From Brevinematales bacterium (GTDB lineage Bacteria > Spirochaetota > Brevinematia > DTOW01): a DNA stretch of 64,000 bases. The stretch spans positions 1 through 64,000 of the forward strand of contig JAOAHF010000001.1 in assembly GCA_026415355.1 (NCBI GenBank). Reading direction: 5' to 3'. Made by a program: the position numbers and the translations under genes. The notes below the pieces were generated by a model that made no database searches, was not told where the DNA came from, and worked only from the letters and a program-made list of their open reading frames with translations. Shown here one piece after another: positions 37,837 to 46,869 of this stretch (its first letter is position 1; every line of letters starts with the position of its first letter).

Positions 37837-39468
37837 TTTTGTTTTATTGTTTTTGGGATATTTGGGTTTCTGTTCTTGTGAAAAGACTTTAACTTCTTCT
37901 GCATTGAAGAAGGAAAGAACCATATTTTCAAGAGTGTTATTTTGGGGTTTTTGTGTTTGTTTTTGTGTTGATGATGAAGAGAGTTTTTGATCCGTTTGTT
38001 GTGCATCTATTATGACATCTTGAATACCTATTGCGGATTTTAGTTTTTGTTTTATTTTTTCAATATCCTTTTCTAACATGTCTTTAACGATACTGTTTGT
38101 CTTTATCTTGAGGATATTTTCGGATAATTCTAGTTTTATTTTTTTCTCTACTCCAGCAAACGAGTTTTCTGCTATTATTTGTTTTATTAACTCTTCGGTA
38201 GGCAGAGTTGTATCTATTTCTTCCATAAGTGCATCAACAGGATCAACAATTCCTGAGGTATTTGCCATTTCAGTGTTTTGTTGATGAATAAAATTAGATT
38301 TTATGAGATCTCTTATTTTTCTGACATCTTCCAAAAGTTTTGAAAGTGTAATTACATTATCAGGATTGACAATTCTAAACATAGAGTTTTCTAGATGAAA
38401 AAGTTCATTTATGGATGTTTTCATCTCTTGGTATGTTCTTATGAGAGTATTTTGTATGAATACAATGTCTTCCTTTTGGAATGAATCTTTGTAAGCTTCA
38501 ATTATCTTTATTTCTTCATCAAGTGCTTTTATAAGACTTTTGTCAATTCCAAATTCTTTTGCTATGAGTACATTTCTAAAGAATGTTATTAGTTCTTCTA
38601 CTAATTTTTTGAGATCGAATCCTTTGGACGATAGATCGTTTATTTTTCTAAGGAGTTTTGATAGTTCTTTTTTTGATATATAATCAACTATTTCTTGTAA
38701 ATGTGATGTATCGATTACTCCAAGAAGTTTGGATATTTCTTCGCCGTCAATATTTTGGAATGATTGTGGACTATAGATATTTTCACCTACATATGATATG
38801 ACCATATCGAATATACTTTCTGAGTCTCTCATTGAGCCGTTACCTGCTTTTGCTATTTTTACTAATATACTGTCTGGTATTTTGTACCCTTCTGCTTCTG
38901 ATATCTTCTTGAGTTGCTTGAATATGAGATCAACTGTTAAAGGTTTTAGGATAAAGTGCTGACATCTTGACCTTATGGTGGATTTGACTTTATAAGGTTC
39001 TGTTGTTGCGAATATGAATATGGTATGTGGAGGTGGTTCTTCTAGTGTTTTTAGTAGTGCGTTAAATGCTTCATCTGTCAACATATGTACTTCGTCTATG
39101 ATGTAGACCTTATATCTTGATTTTACGGGTACAAATTTAACTGCTTCTCGTATATTTCTTACATCGTCTATTTTTCTGTTAGATGCTCCATCTATTTCCA
39201 CTACATCGATAGATGTTCCTTCTTTTATCTCAAGGCAGTTTTCGCACTTACCACAAGGAGTTGGAGTTGGGCCATTAACGCAATTTAAAGATTTTGCTAA
39301 GATTCTAGCTAGGGTTGTTTTCCCAACGCCCCTAGGTCCTGAAAATAAGTATGCTTGACCTATCTTGCCTATCGAGATAGCACTTTTCAAAGCTTTTACC
39401 GTTTCATCTTGTCCTACTACTTCATCAAAAGATTGTGGTCTCCATTTTCTAGCAGTGGGTAATCCCAT
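37828..39468 (-). CDS. dnaX: DNA polymerase III subunit gamma/tau
   Basis: The 546-residue clamp-loader ATPase has Walker A GPRGVGKT (44-51), zinc ligands Cys63, Cys72, Cys75 and Cys78 (NCVNGPTPTPCGKCENC), a DEVHMLT Walker B and the SRC sensor in TIRSRCQHF. Domain III is helical; residues about 410-546 form the Gln/Lys-rich tau tail. No slippery A-run for a gamma frameshift is obvious. It begins one base after an anti-sigma-like gene on the same strand. recR and the ybaB homolog are not adjacent as they often are. Confidence 0.94.
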   Translation of the reverse strand: MGLPTARKWRPQSFDEVVGQDETVKALKSAISIGKIGQAYLFSGPRGVGKTTLARILAKSLNCVNGPTPTPCGKCENCLEIKEGTSIDVVEIDGASNRKIDDVRNIREAVKFVPVKSRYKVYIIDEVHMLTDEAFNALLKTLEEPPPHTIFIFATTEPYKVKSTIRSRCQHFILKPLTVDLIFKQLKKISEAEGYKIPDSILVKIAKAGNGSMRDSESIFDMVISYVGENIYSPQSFQNIDGEEISKLLGVIDTSHLQEIVDYISKKELSKLLRKINDLSSKGFDLKKLVEELITFFRNVLIAKEFGIDKSLIKALDEEIKIIEAYKDSFQKEDIVFIQNTLIRTYQEMKTSINELFHLENSMFRIVNPDNVITLSKLLEDVRKIRDLIKSNFIHQQNTEMANTSGIVDPVDALMEEIDTTLPTEELIKQIIAENSFAGVEKKIKLELSENILKIKTNSIVKDMLEKDIEKIKQKLKSAIGIQDVIIDAQQTDQKLSSSSTQKQTQKPQNNTLENMVLSFFNAEEVKVFSQEQKPKYPKNNKTKGS

Positions 39469-39469
39469 C

Positions 39470-40009
39470 TTACACCTCCATTTGTACTTCTAACATAATT
39501 TCTTCATCTTCATGTTTTACTATGTATTTGCCTTTTTTTATCCTAATATCTACACCACTTTTCCCTTTGGTTGATCTTATAATGTTATGGTGTTCGTCAA
39601 GGATAGTTATTTCTCCGTAGTTGTTTATTCTAGTGCTTAGTATTAGTTCATTAGCATCATATGAATCAACAAATATTTTCATTTTGTTTGATTCGTATAC
39701 TATCTCTTTTTTTGTTTGATAAATTGTTTCACCTCTAAATGCTAATCTTGTTCCATATCTTGTTCCACTGAGAGCATCTATTATTTCTAGCATTCCTTCC
39801 TTGAGCCTAAGTAATATTCTTCCGTATCTTAGTTCGTTTGATATTGGTTCAAATTTTGATAACTCCATCTTCATGATTGCCATTTTTGTTTCAACAAAAC
39901 TATCCGTGCAATCACTACACTCGTTGATGTGCTTTAAGAATTCATCTGATGGATTTTCTATGTTCTGTAGAAATGAAAAATATTCGTATTTCCCGCAGCC
40001 AAGTTTCAT
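39470..40009 (-). CDS. Anti-sigma-like zinc-finger protein, unknown function
   Basis: I place the start at the ATG at 40009 (179 residues) because a promoter with TATAAT seven bases ahead of it would give a leaderless message; a GTG at 40033 would lie upstream of the transcript. An N-terminal H-x3-C-x2-C motif (His27, Cys31, Cys34 in KHINECSDC) is that of zf-HC2 anti-sigma factors. The rest is mostly beta (FRGETIYQTKKEIVYESNKM, then MKIFVDSYDANELILSTRIN), a soluble domain without a transmembrane helix. It ends one base before dnaX. Which sigma factor it could bind is unknown; the ECF gene at 2792 lacks a neighbouring partner. Confidence 0.6.
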   Translation of the reverse strand: MKLGCGKYEYFSFLQNIENPSDEFLKHINECSDCTDSFVETKMAIMKMELSKFEPISNELRYGRILLRLKEGMLEIIDALSGTRYGTRLAFRGETIYQTKKEIVYESNKMKIFVDSYDANELILSTRINNYGEITILDEHHNIIRSTKGKSGVDIRIKKGKYIVKHEDEEIMLEVQMEV

Positions 40010-40015
40010 AAGTAT

Positions 40016-40044
40016 ATTATACTTATAAAACACTTCGCTGGCAA
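40016..40044 (-). promoter_or_regulatory. Promoter for the anti-sigma-like gene and dnaX
   Basis: On the minus strand TTGCCA (40044-40039), a 17-base spacer and TATAAT (40021-40016). The -10 box lies seven bases from the ATG at 40009, implying a leaderless transcript. Confidence 0.55.
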
Positions 40045-40150
40045 TTTTTGATTTCAGTAATTTTGCAGAAGTATTTTAAATACAATAGTAGCTTTGAGTT
40101 ATTGTCTTAATGGTTTTATACAGATTTTACTTTATCTATTGTCGACAAAT

Positions 40151-40179
40151 TTGACTCTATTAGTTTAAATTTCTATAGT
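40151..40179 (+). promoter_or_regulatory. Promoter for msrAB
   Basis: TTGACT (40151-40156), a 17-base spacer and TATAGT (40174-40179), then GAGGG at 40191 and ATG at 40200. Confidence 0.65.
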
Positions 40180-40199
40180 ATATTATTATTGAGGGCTAT

Positions 40200-41192
40200 A
40201 TGAATAAAGAAATTGCTACCCTTGCTGGTGGGTGTTTTTGGTGTTTAGAGGATGTATTTAGAGATATTGAAGGAGTTATAAGTGTTGTTTCTGGGTATTC
40301 GGGAGGAGATTTTGAATATCCAACTTACGAAGATGTCTGTACAGGTAAAACTGGACATAGAGAAGTGGTTCAGATAGCTTTTGATAGTGATGTTGTCTCT
40401 TACGAAGAGATCTTGGGAGTTTTTTGGATGAACATAGATCCAACTGATAGTGGTGGCCAATTTTCTGATAGAGGTGAGCAATACAGAACTGCAATATTTT
40501 ACCATAATGAACATCAAAAGGAGTTGGCAATAAAGACAAGAGAAATGATAGAAAATTCTAATATTTTTAGAAAACCTGTTGTTACTGAAATATTACCTTT
40601 CAAGAACTTTTATCCAGCTGAAGATTATCATCAAAATTTTTCAAGAGATAATCCTATAAGATACTGTATGTACAAGTATTTTTCTGGAAGAGAAAAGTTT
40701 ATAAAGACGCATTGGCAATATTCAAATCTTTTTAAGAAACCAAAACTTAAATTAGATCCTAGATTTTTAAAGAAAGATTTGTCTAAGTTGAATGATGAAG
40801 AGTACATGGTTACTCAAGAATGTCGTACTGAATTACCCTTTAGGAATAAGTATTGGAATAATAAAAGTGAAGGTATATATGTTGATGTAGTGTCGGGAGA
40901 GCCGCTTTTTGCTTCGGTACATAAGTTTGATTCGGGGACTGGGTGGCCTAGTTTCTACAAGCCGCTTGAAGAAGGTAATATTACATATCATATTGATACC
41001 AGTTATGGTATGATTAGAGTTGAGATAAGAAGTAAACATGGAAACTCGCATTTAGGACATGTTTTTGATGATGGACCTTATCCTACGGGTTTGCGATATT
41101 GTGTAAATTCTTGTGCATTAAGGTTTATACCCGTTGAGGATCTAGAAAAAGAAGGATATGGAGAGTATAAAAAACTGTTTAATCCGAAATAA
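40200..41192 (+). CDS. msrAB: Fused methionine sulfoxide reductase MsrA-MsrB
   Basis: The 330-residue fusion repairs both epimers of oxidised methionine. The MsrA half (about 4-160) has catalytic Cys12 in GGCFWCLED and the EDYHQNF motif. The MsrB half (about 185-325) has [22 protein letters not shown] and the catalytic Cys301 in RYCVNS. The CxxC zinc sites of many MsrB proteins are missing (VSGEPLF instead), so it is the zinc-free form. No signal peptide, so it acts in the cytoplasm. The 3' end overlaps lon by 14 bases tail to tail. Confidence 0.96.
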   Translation: MNKEIATLAGGCFWCLEDVFRDIEGVISVVSGYSGGDFEYPTYEDVCTGKTGHREVVQIAFDSDVVSYEEILGVFWMNIDPTDSGGQFSDRGEQYRTAIFYHNEHQKELAIKTREMIENSNIFRKPVVTEILPFKNFYPAEDYHQNFSRDNPIRYCMYKYFSGREKFIKTHWQYSNLFKKPKLKLDPRFLKKDLSKLNDEEYMVTQECRTELPFRNKYWNNKSEGIYVDVVSGEPLFASVHKFDSGTGWPSFYKPLEEGNITYHIDTSYGMIRVEIRSKHGNSHLGHVFDDGPYPTGLRYCVNSCALRFIPVEDLEKEGYGEYKKLFNPK

Positions 41193-43722
41193 CTTTAACT
41201 TTACCTGCTTTTTGTTTTTTAATTTGCTTATCTTCGGAAGCTGATTTTTCAAATACTTTGCTTATGTCGTTTACAGGCTTTTCTTCCAATGCAATATTGA
41301 GTACGTCGTTCACATTTTTTACTGGTATTATTTCAAGGTCTTTTTTCTGCTCTTCTGGTATTTCATCGAGATCTTTTATGTTTTTTTCAGGGATGATAAC
41401 TTTTCTAATGCCATATCTTTTAGCTGCTAGTATTTTTTCTCTTATACCACCTACCGGTAAGATTAATCCTCTTAAAGACAATTCGCCTGTCATGGCAATA
41501 TTGTCTTTTACACGTTTTTGAGTTAACAATGATACAATTGATACGAGTAGTGTTATACCAGCCGAAGGGCCATCTTTAGGTATAGCACCTGAGGGTATGT
41601 GGATATGTAAATCGTATTCTTTAAATATATATGTGGGAATACCAAGATTTTGGGCATTGGATTTGATGTAGCTAAATGCTATTGATGCAGATTCTTTCAT
41701 AACGTTTCCAAGTGATCCTGTAAGTATTAAATTTCCTCTACCTTTCATTGCTATACTTTCTATGAACAGTATTTCTCCACCTACAGGGGTCCAGGCAAGC
41801 CCTATAGCAACTCCTGGCTTTTCTGTCATATCATTTATTTCAGGTATAAATTTCTCTGCTCCTAAATATTCTCTTACTTTTTGTTCGTCAATTATTATTT
41901 CTTGGTCTTTTGAGTACGTATTGTTGTTTTTAACTATTTCTGTTGCGATTGATCTCATTATTGATCCAATATTTCTCTCGAGTTCTCTTACCCCTGCTTC
42001 TTTTGTATAGTCATTTATAACTTTTCCTAATCCTTTGTCGGTTATGGTGATTTTGTATTCTTCTAAGCCGTTTTCCTTTTGTTGTCTAGGTATTATATAG
42101 TTAATTGCTATCATTTTCTTTTCATGTTCAGTATATCCTGGTATATTTATAACTTCCATTCTATCCAGTAGTGGCCATGGTATAGTGTTAAGTGAATTTG
42201 CTGTTGTTATAAACAAAACCCTTGATAGGTCGTAAGGTATCTCTAGATAATGATCGCTAAAAGCGTTATTCTGCTCAGGATCGAGTACTTCAAGTAATGC
42301 TGATGCTGGATCACCTCTAAAGTCGGAAGCTAATTTGTCTATTTCATCAAGCATGAAAACAGGATTTGAAGATCCTGCTTTCTTTAGGCCTTGTATTATT
42401 CTACCTGGTAGAGCTCCCACATAGGTTCTCCTATGTCCTCTTATTTCAGCTTCGTCTCTAACTCCACCTAGCGAGATTCTTATAAATTTTCTACCTAATG
42501 CTTTGGCTATTGATCTACCTAAAGAGGTTTTACCGACACCTGGTGGACCGTAGAAGCATAGTATAGGTCCTTTGACACTACCACCCTTAAGTTTCATAAC
42601 CGATAGATATTCAAGTATTCGTTTCTTTACCTTTTCAAGGTCATAGTGATCTTCGTTTAATACTTTCTCGGCATAACTTATGTCAAGGTTGTCTTCTGTA
42701 TATTCGTTCCAAGGTAAATCAAGTATTAAATCGACGTAGTTTCTAGTTACAGTGTATTCTGGCGACATTACCGGTATTTTTGAAAGTCTATCTATTTGTT
42801 CAGTAGCAACTTTCTTGGCTTCTTCACTCATCTTTTTCTTTTCTAGTTTGTTTCTTAACTCTTGAATGTCTTTTTCTTGATCACTAAGTTCACCGAGTTC
42901 TTTTTGGATTGTTTTTAGTTGTTGTCTTAAGAAATACTCTTTTTGTGCCTTTTCTACATCACTTTTTACTTTTTCTTGTATCTCTTTGCTGATTTTGGCT
43001 AACTCCAAATCTCTACCTAGGTGGTTTACTATTGATTTTAGTAATTCTTTCAACGAGTTTTCTTCTAGCATTTTTTGTTTTTCTTCTATTGTTGCGTTTA
43101 CTCCTGAGGCTACAAAATATGCTAGTATGTCAGGTTGATCAATGTTTTGTATAATCATTTCTGCGTCAGGTGGGGTCTCAGGTACGAGATGAATAAGAGA
43201 TATTGCCATGTCTTTTATAGTCTTTACGTAAACCTCGATATTGTTATCTTTAGTTATTTCCATCTCTAAGTATTCAACATTTGCTCTTATGTATGGGTCA
43301 TAACTTTCTATTTCAACTATTTTAAACCTTTTTTCGGATCTAACAACAACATTTATACTACCATCTGGTGATCTGAATACCTTGAATATATTTGCCAAAA
43401 CACCAACAGTGTACATGTCATCAGCTTTTGGATCTTCAACATCTTTGGATTTCTGGGTTACAAAACCTACTATTTTATCCTTTACAAGTGCTTCTTCAAT
43501 AGCATTTAATGAGCGTTTTCTACCTATAGAGAGTGGAGTTACTATCCCTGGAAATAGAACCATGTTTCTCAGTGGTACTATGGGGATAGTTTTCGGATAA
43601 CTTTTGTTTGACTTGTTTTGGTTTTCATCATTCTCTAGAAGGTTTCCTATGTTGTTGTCTATTTCACTGTTATCATAAGGATTATTTAAAGCAAATATTC
43701 TATTTATAATATCCATATTCAT
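41179..43722 (-). CDS. lon: ATP-dependent protease Lon
   Basis: The 847-residue protease has an N-terminal substrate domain (about 40-250), a coiled-coil region, AAA module with Walker A GPPGVGKT and LDEIDKL, and a C-terminal Ser-Lys peptidase with Ser720 (KDGPSAG) and Lys763 ([14 protein letters not shown]), spaced 43 residues as in E. coli Lon. The first 35 residues, Asn/Asp-rich, are an extension beyond the usual start. It begins four bases after an hsp20 gene, so the two are co-transcribed and probably respond together to heat or misfolded proteins. Confidence 0.97.
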   Translation of the reverse strand: MNMDIINRIFALNNPYDNSEIDNNIGNLLENDENQNKSNKSYPKTIPIVPLRNMVLFPGIVTPLSIGRKRSLNAIEEALVKDKIVGFVTQKSKDVEDPKADDMYTVGVLANIFKVFRSPDGSINVVVRSEKRFKIVEIESYDPYIRANVEYLEMEITKDNNIEVYVKTIKDMAISLIHLVPETPPDAEMIIQNIDQPDILAYFVASGVNATIEEKQKMLEENSLKELLKSIVNHLGRDLELAKISKEIQEKVKSDVEKAQKEYFLRQQLKTIQKELGELSDQEKDIQELRNKLEKKKMSEEAKKVATEQIDRLSKIPVMSPEYTVTRNYVDLILDLPWNEYTEDNLDISYAEKVLNEDHYDLEKVKKRILEYLSVMKLKGGSVKGPILCFYGPPGVGKTSLGRSIAKALGRKFIRISLGGVRDEAEIRGHRRTYVGALPGRIIQGLKKAGSSNPVFMLDEIDKLASDFRGDPASALLEVLDPEQNNAFSDHYLEIPYDLSRVLFITTANSLNTIPWPLLDRMEVINIPGYTEHEKKMIAINYIIPRQQKENGLEEYKITITDKGLGKVINDYTKEAGVRELERNIGSIMRSIATEIVKNNNTYSKDQEIIIDEQKVREYLGAEKFIPEINDMTEKPGVAIGLAWTPVGGEILFIESIAMKGRGNLILTGSLGNVMKESASIAFSYIKSNAQNLGIPTYIFKEYDLHIHIPSGAIPKDGPSAGITLLVSIVSLLTQKRVKDNIAMTGELSLRGLILPVGGIREKILAAKRYGIRKVIIPEKNIKDLDEIPEEQKKDLEIIPVKNVNDVLNIALEEKPVNDISKVFEKSASEDKQIKKQKAGKVKVISD

Positions 43723-43726
43723 AACC

Positions 43727-44092
43727 TCAGCTTTTCTTTATTGTTATAACTAAAAGACCATCTTTAAGGTCTGCTTTTATATTTTTTTCATTTATGTCTC
43801 CAACTTCTACTAATTTTTCGAAATATCCATAGCTTATTTCCATTTGGTGTATTTTAACTCTGTTTTCGTTGTGTATTTCTTTTCGTACTCCAGATATCCT
43901 TAAAAAACCATCTTTTAGAGTTATGTCAACATCATTTTTGTCGACTCCAGGAATTTCTACGATAATGATAAACTTATCTATGAATTCGTATATGTCAGTA
44001 TGAGGTATCCAGTGTACGTTAGGTCTGACAACGTTATAATTTCCCATTCCTAGAAACATTTTGAAAAACTCTATATCTCTTCCCATAACCAC
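43727..44092 (-). CDS. Small heat-shock protein Hsp20
   Basis: The 121-residue alpha-crystallin-type chaperone has a core with FIIIVEIPGVDKNDVDITLKD, then FLRISGVRKE, and a final DLKDGLLVITIKKS carrying the A-x-x-x-G-x-L motif. The C-terminal I-x-I extension is short. It binds unfolding proteins and prevents aggregation. It lies between the receiver-PilZ gene (eight bases) and lon (four bases). Confidence 0.93.
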   Translation of the reverse strand: MVMGRDIEFFKMFLGMGNYNVVRPNVHWIPHTDIYEFIDKFIIIVEIPGVDKNDVDITLKDGFLRISGVRKEIHNENRVKIHQMEISYGYFEKLVEVGDINEKNIKADLKDGLLVITIKKS

Positions 44093-44100
44093 ACCTGCTC

Positions 44101-44832
44101 TTACTGTCTAAAACTATTTGATAAAACTTGGTTGCTATATGTTGCTTCTATTATGCTGTGGTAAATAAATTCCGAAAGTCTTATGAGCTGTTTATAGTCA
44201 AGACCGAAAAACTTAAATCCGCAGAACAATCTATCTCTTCTTACCAGGAATATCTTTGTTTTTATGACTATGTTGCCGAATATCACCTCACAGGGGTATG
44301 ATTTATTATTTATAAACATATTTGCCTCTTCTTCTGTACTAAAGTTGGCACTTACTCCACCTGCACTTATATCAAATATCTTACCTTCAATGATTTTATT
44401 AGGCAAGATTTCTACTTTCAAGATACCGTAATCAACTTTTACTCTGTAGTGTTTTCTCTTATCATCATCTACTAAAGGTAGTGTTTGTAATATTTCATAG
44501 ATTCTTTCGGATATATCTTCTGTTTTTAGAGAACTGTCAACTATACCTATTATTCCTTTTGATAGGAATTCTTTTAATTTTGATATTTCTTTCTCAGAGG
44601 TTATTAAGATTAAATGTTTTTTTAATAAGGTTATTTTATCAATTATTTCAGAAATATTGTAAGAGTTAAGTTTTTTAATTCCGTCAAAGTCTAAAATAAA
44701 AACGTCAAAATTTTTATTATTGTCAATGCTATCAGGGAATATGTGGTTGACATAATATCCTTTTGATATTAAAACAATACCTATAACCCTTGAGAGTACT
44801 ACACTTCCTGAAACTATACCTACTTTAACCAT
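44101..44832 (-). CDS. Receiver-PilZ protein
   Basis: The ATG at 44832 gives 243 residues and matches the start of the paralogue at 61480; an in-frame TTG at 44868 would add twelve residues. Residues 1-115 have a CheY-like fold with a possible acceptor Asp48 (FILDFD), but the acidic pair of the first strand is missing. The PilZ domain (about 123-225) has RKHYR (Arg126, Arg130) and DISAGG (154-159), both c-di-GMP-binding motifs. It probably links c-di-GMP to motility or surface traits. It lies between rpiA and hsp20. Confidence 0.78.
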   Translation of the reverse strand: MVKVGIVSGSVVLSRVIGIVLISKGYYVNHIFPDSIDNNKNFDVFILDFDGIKKLNSYNISEIIDKITLLKKHLILITSEKEISKLKEFLSKGIIGIVDSSLKTEDISERIYEILQTLPLVDDDKRKHYRVKVDYGILKVEILPNKIIEGKIFDISAGGVSANFSTEEEANMFINNKSYPCEVIFGNIVIKTKIFLVRRDRLFCGFKFFGLDYKQLIRLSEFIYHSIIEATYSNQVLSNSFRQ

Positions 44833-44870
44833 AGTTAATAATATAAAGAAGTGGGATTGTTTAATCAAGT

Positions 44871-45551
44871 CTATATGAATCTATACCAACCTGTTTCTGT
44901 ACCGACTATTATAGTAGAAAATTTTGTGAATATACCGTTTTCAATTATACCAGGTATACTCTTAAGCCATTTTTCAGTTTCTCTGGGGTTTTCAAGTTTC
45001 ATATAGCATTCAAGTAAGAAGTTTCCGTTGTCACTTACTACAGGACCTAGCTTACCTTTACCAACTCTTAGTACGGGGTTATAGTCTTTCAACTCTCTCA
45101 TAACTATTGGTGCTGCGAATGGTAAAACTTCCATGTTTACAATACCTTCTAGTACACCGTCAACTATTTTAGTTTCATCAACTATCACTATAAACTCGTT
45201 TGCGTTGTAGTCAATTATCTTTTCTCTTGTTAATGCTCCACCTCCGCCTTTAAGGAGTGCTTGTTTATTTGCTTTATCTGCTCCATCTATTGCTATATCT
45301 ATTCTATCAACTGCATCTGTATCTGTAACTAAGATACCGTTTTGTATAGCGAGCATTCTAGAAGCATAAGATGTTGTGACACATACTACATCAAGACCGT
45401 CTCTTACTCTTTCTCCCAAGAGTTTAATGAATTCTTGAACTGTAGTACCGCTACCTAGGCCAACAATCATCCCGTTTTTTATATACTCGAGTGCTGCTTT
45501 GGAAGCATTTATCTTAGGTAAAGATGATGAAGATATCATGTGTTTATCCAT
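44871..45551 (-). CDS. rpiA: Ribose-5-phosphate isomerase A
   Basis: The 226-residue enzyme of the pentose phosphate pathway interconverts ribose-5-phosphate and ribulose-5-phosphate. It has VGLGSGTTVQEF, IDIAIDGADKAN with the catalytic Asp residues, LLKGGGGALTREK with the active-site Glu and Lys region, and FIVIVDETKIV. The length is standard. It is six bases behind nusG, an unusual neighbour. Confidence 0.95.
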   Translation of the reverse strand: MDKHMISSSSLPKINASKAALEYIKNGMIVGLGSGTTVQEFIKLLGERVRDGLDVVCVTTSYASRMLAIQNGILVTDTDAVDRIDIAIDGADKANKQALLKGGGGALTREKIIDYNANEFIVIVDETKIVDGVLEGIVNMEVLPFAAPIVMRELKDYNPVLRVGKGKLGPVVSDNGNFLLECYMKLENPRETEKWLKSIPGIIENGIFTKFSTIIVGTETGWYRFI

Positions 45552-45557
45552 ATGGAT

Positions 45558-46148
45558 TTATATTCTTTCTGCTTGATCAAAATTAACGTTTAATGGAGTT
45601 TCTCTGTTAAATATTGTGACATTGACTTTAAGTTTATATTTATCAGGATATACCTCAACAACAGTTCCGACGAGTCCTTTGAAAGGCCCATCTATTATTC
45701 TTACTTGGTTGCCTACTTCGAATGAAGATGATAAATCAACAAATGCTCTGCTCTTGAATTCACCAGTCCTTTCAAATATAGATCTCACTTCTTCTATTGA
45801 TAGAGGTTTTGGAGGGACTTTGAAAGAACTTACACCTGTTTTGTCTTTTTGAGATCCTAGGAAACCTATGACTCCACGGATGTTTTTTATAGTCCTTAGA
45901 AAATATTCCAAGCTTTTTTCTTCCGTAGGAAGATCCAACTCCATTAGTACGTATCCTGGAAATATTCTTTGTTGCTTGATTATTTTCTTGTCATTTTTTC
46001 CTTTGGTTTCGATATTTTCAGTTAGTATTTTAATGTTAGCTATAATTCTCCTTATATTTTCATCTTTTTCAGAGATACTTTTTATCTTCTCGACTACGCT
46101 TTTTTCAAATCCTGAGATAGTATGTAGTACGTACCAGGCTCTACTCAT
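45558..46148 (-). CDS. nusG: Transcription antitermination factor NusG
   Basis: The 196-residue protein has an N-terminal NGN domain (AWYVLHTISGFEKSVVEKI ... RIFPGYVLMELDLP, then VIGFLG) and a C-terminal KOW domain (VGNQVRIIDGPFKGLVGTVVEVYP). It binds RNA polymerase beta' and couples it to Rho or ribosomes. Twelve bases behind secE as in most bacteria, but rplK, rplA and rpoB do not follow; rpiA does. Confidence 0.96.
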   Translation of the reverse strand: MSRAWYVLHTISGFEKSVVEKIKSISEKDENIRRIIANIKILTENIETKGKNDKKIIKQQRIFPGYVLMELDLPTEEKSLEYFLRTIKNIRGVIGFLGSQKDKTGVSSFKVPPKPLSIEEVRSIFERTGEFKSRAFVDLSSSFEVGNQVRIIDGPFKGLVGTVVEVYPDKYKLKVNVTIFNRETPLNVNFDQAERI

Positions 46149-46160
46149 AAATTTTACCCT

Positions 46161-46343
46161 TTACTTAAGAATGAGACCAACTATTGTTGAGGAGATAAAA
46201 TCAACAATTCCTAGTATTATTGAAAGTATTATTATAAAGACTATTACGACCCATGAAGATGATATAACCTCTTCTTTTGGTGGCCAAGAAACCTTCTTCA
46301 TTTCTTCAGCTACATCTTTAAAAAACTTTACTATTGTCTTCAT
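46161..46343 (-). CDS. secE: Preprotein translocase subunit SecE
   Basis: This 60-residue protein, one-helix form, has FFKDVAEEMKKVSWPPKEEV followed by one membrane helix (about 31-52). I choose the ATG at 46343; longer in-frame readings run into the tRNA-Trp gene and lack a family-like start. It stabilises SecY in the inner membrane. The tRNA-Trp, secE, nusG order is very common. Confidence 0.93.
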   Translation of the reverse strand: MKTIVKFFKDVAEEMKKVSWPPKEEVISSSWVVIVFIIILSIILGIVDFISSTIVGLILK

Positions 46344-46367
46344 ACAAGAATCCTTACCTTTTGTATT

Positions 46368-46442
46368 CAGGCCTGGTGGGGCTCGAACCCACAACCTCCG
46401 GATTTGGAGTCCGGCGCTCTGGCCAATTAGAGCTACAGGCCT
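46368..46442 (-). tRNA. tRNA-Trp (CCA anticodon)
   Basis: Acceptor AGGCCTG pairs with CAGGCCT, discriminator G. Anticodon loop CTCCAAA in stem CCGGA/TCCGG; T-loop GTTCGAGCC. It stands 24 bases before secE and five bases after tRNA-Leu, and all should be one transcript. Confidence 0.95.
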
Positions 46443-46446
46443 AGAA

Positions 46447-46529
46447 TGGGGATGGAGGGACTCGAACCCTCACGGGCTTTCACCCAGGGGATTTTAAGTC
46501 CCCCGCGTCTGCCATTCCGCCACACCCCC
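46447..46529 (-). tRNA. tRNA-Leu (TAA anticodon)
   Basis: This class II tRNA has a long variable arm (TGGGTGAAAGCCCGT). Acceptor GGGGGTG pairs with CATCCCC (one G-T pair); the anticodon loop is CTTAAAA. A strong promoter lies ten bases upstream. Confidence 0.94.
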
Positions 46530-46539
46530 AAGCAAAATT

Positions 46540-46569
46540 ATTATATATAACATCAACATGACATTTCAA
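46540..46569 (-). promoter_or_regulatory. Promoter of the tRNA-Leu, tRNA-Trp, secE, nusG operon
   Basis: On the minus strand TTGAAA (46569-46564), an 18-base spacer and a perfect TATAAT (46545-46540), with transcription expected a few bases before the mature tRNA-Leu. Confidence 0.75.
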
Positions 46570-46818
46570 ACTCTGAAGTAGCTATCAATTAAAATCTAAA
46601 TTCTTTAGGACAAAATTCAAAATAAATTTGTATAAATCTGTGTAGTTTTATAAAAGTATCACAGGATATAATTTATGGCCTACTCAAAGTTTTGTATTTT
46701 TGTTATCATGCTTCCAGATTAATACAGGTGGGTCTTGTCTAAATTTCACTAACCTATTTCGTAGATGAAATAGTAATTTGTGTGGTATTTACGTTTTATT
46801 TTTAAGTATGAAAATAAA

Positions 46819-46846
46819 TTGTATTAATCGCTGACAGTCTTATAAA
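46819..46846 (+). promoter_or_regulatory. Promoter for lpxA
   Basis: TTGTAT (46819-46824), a 16-base spacer and TATAAA (46841-46846), then GGAG ahead of the ATG at 46870. The rest of the 46530-46869 gap contains nothing else I can name. Confidence 0.5.
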
Positions 46847-46869
46847 CTAAAAGTCGTTGGAGTAGTAGT

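Noticed and set aside
46344-46394. Longer secE start (17 extra residues)
   Set aside because: The extension runs into tRNA-Trp and does not look like SecE; the ATG at 46343 gives a normal protein.
45868-46497. 209-codon open frame opposite nusG, secE and two tRNAs
   Set aside because: It is antisense to well-supported genes, crosses tRNA genes, and its product has no family features.
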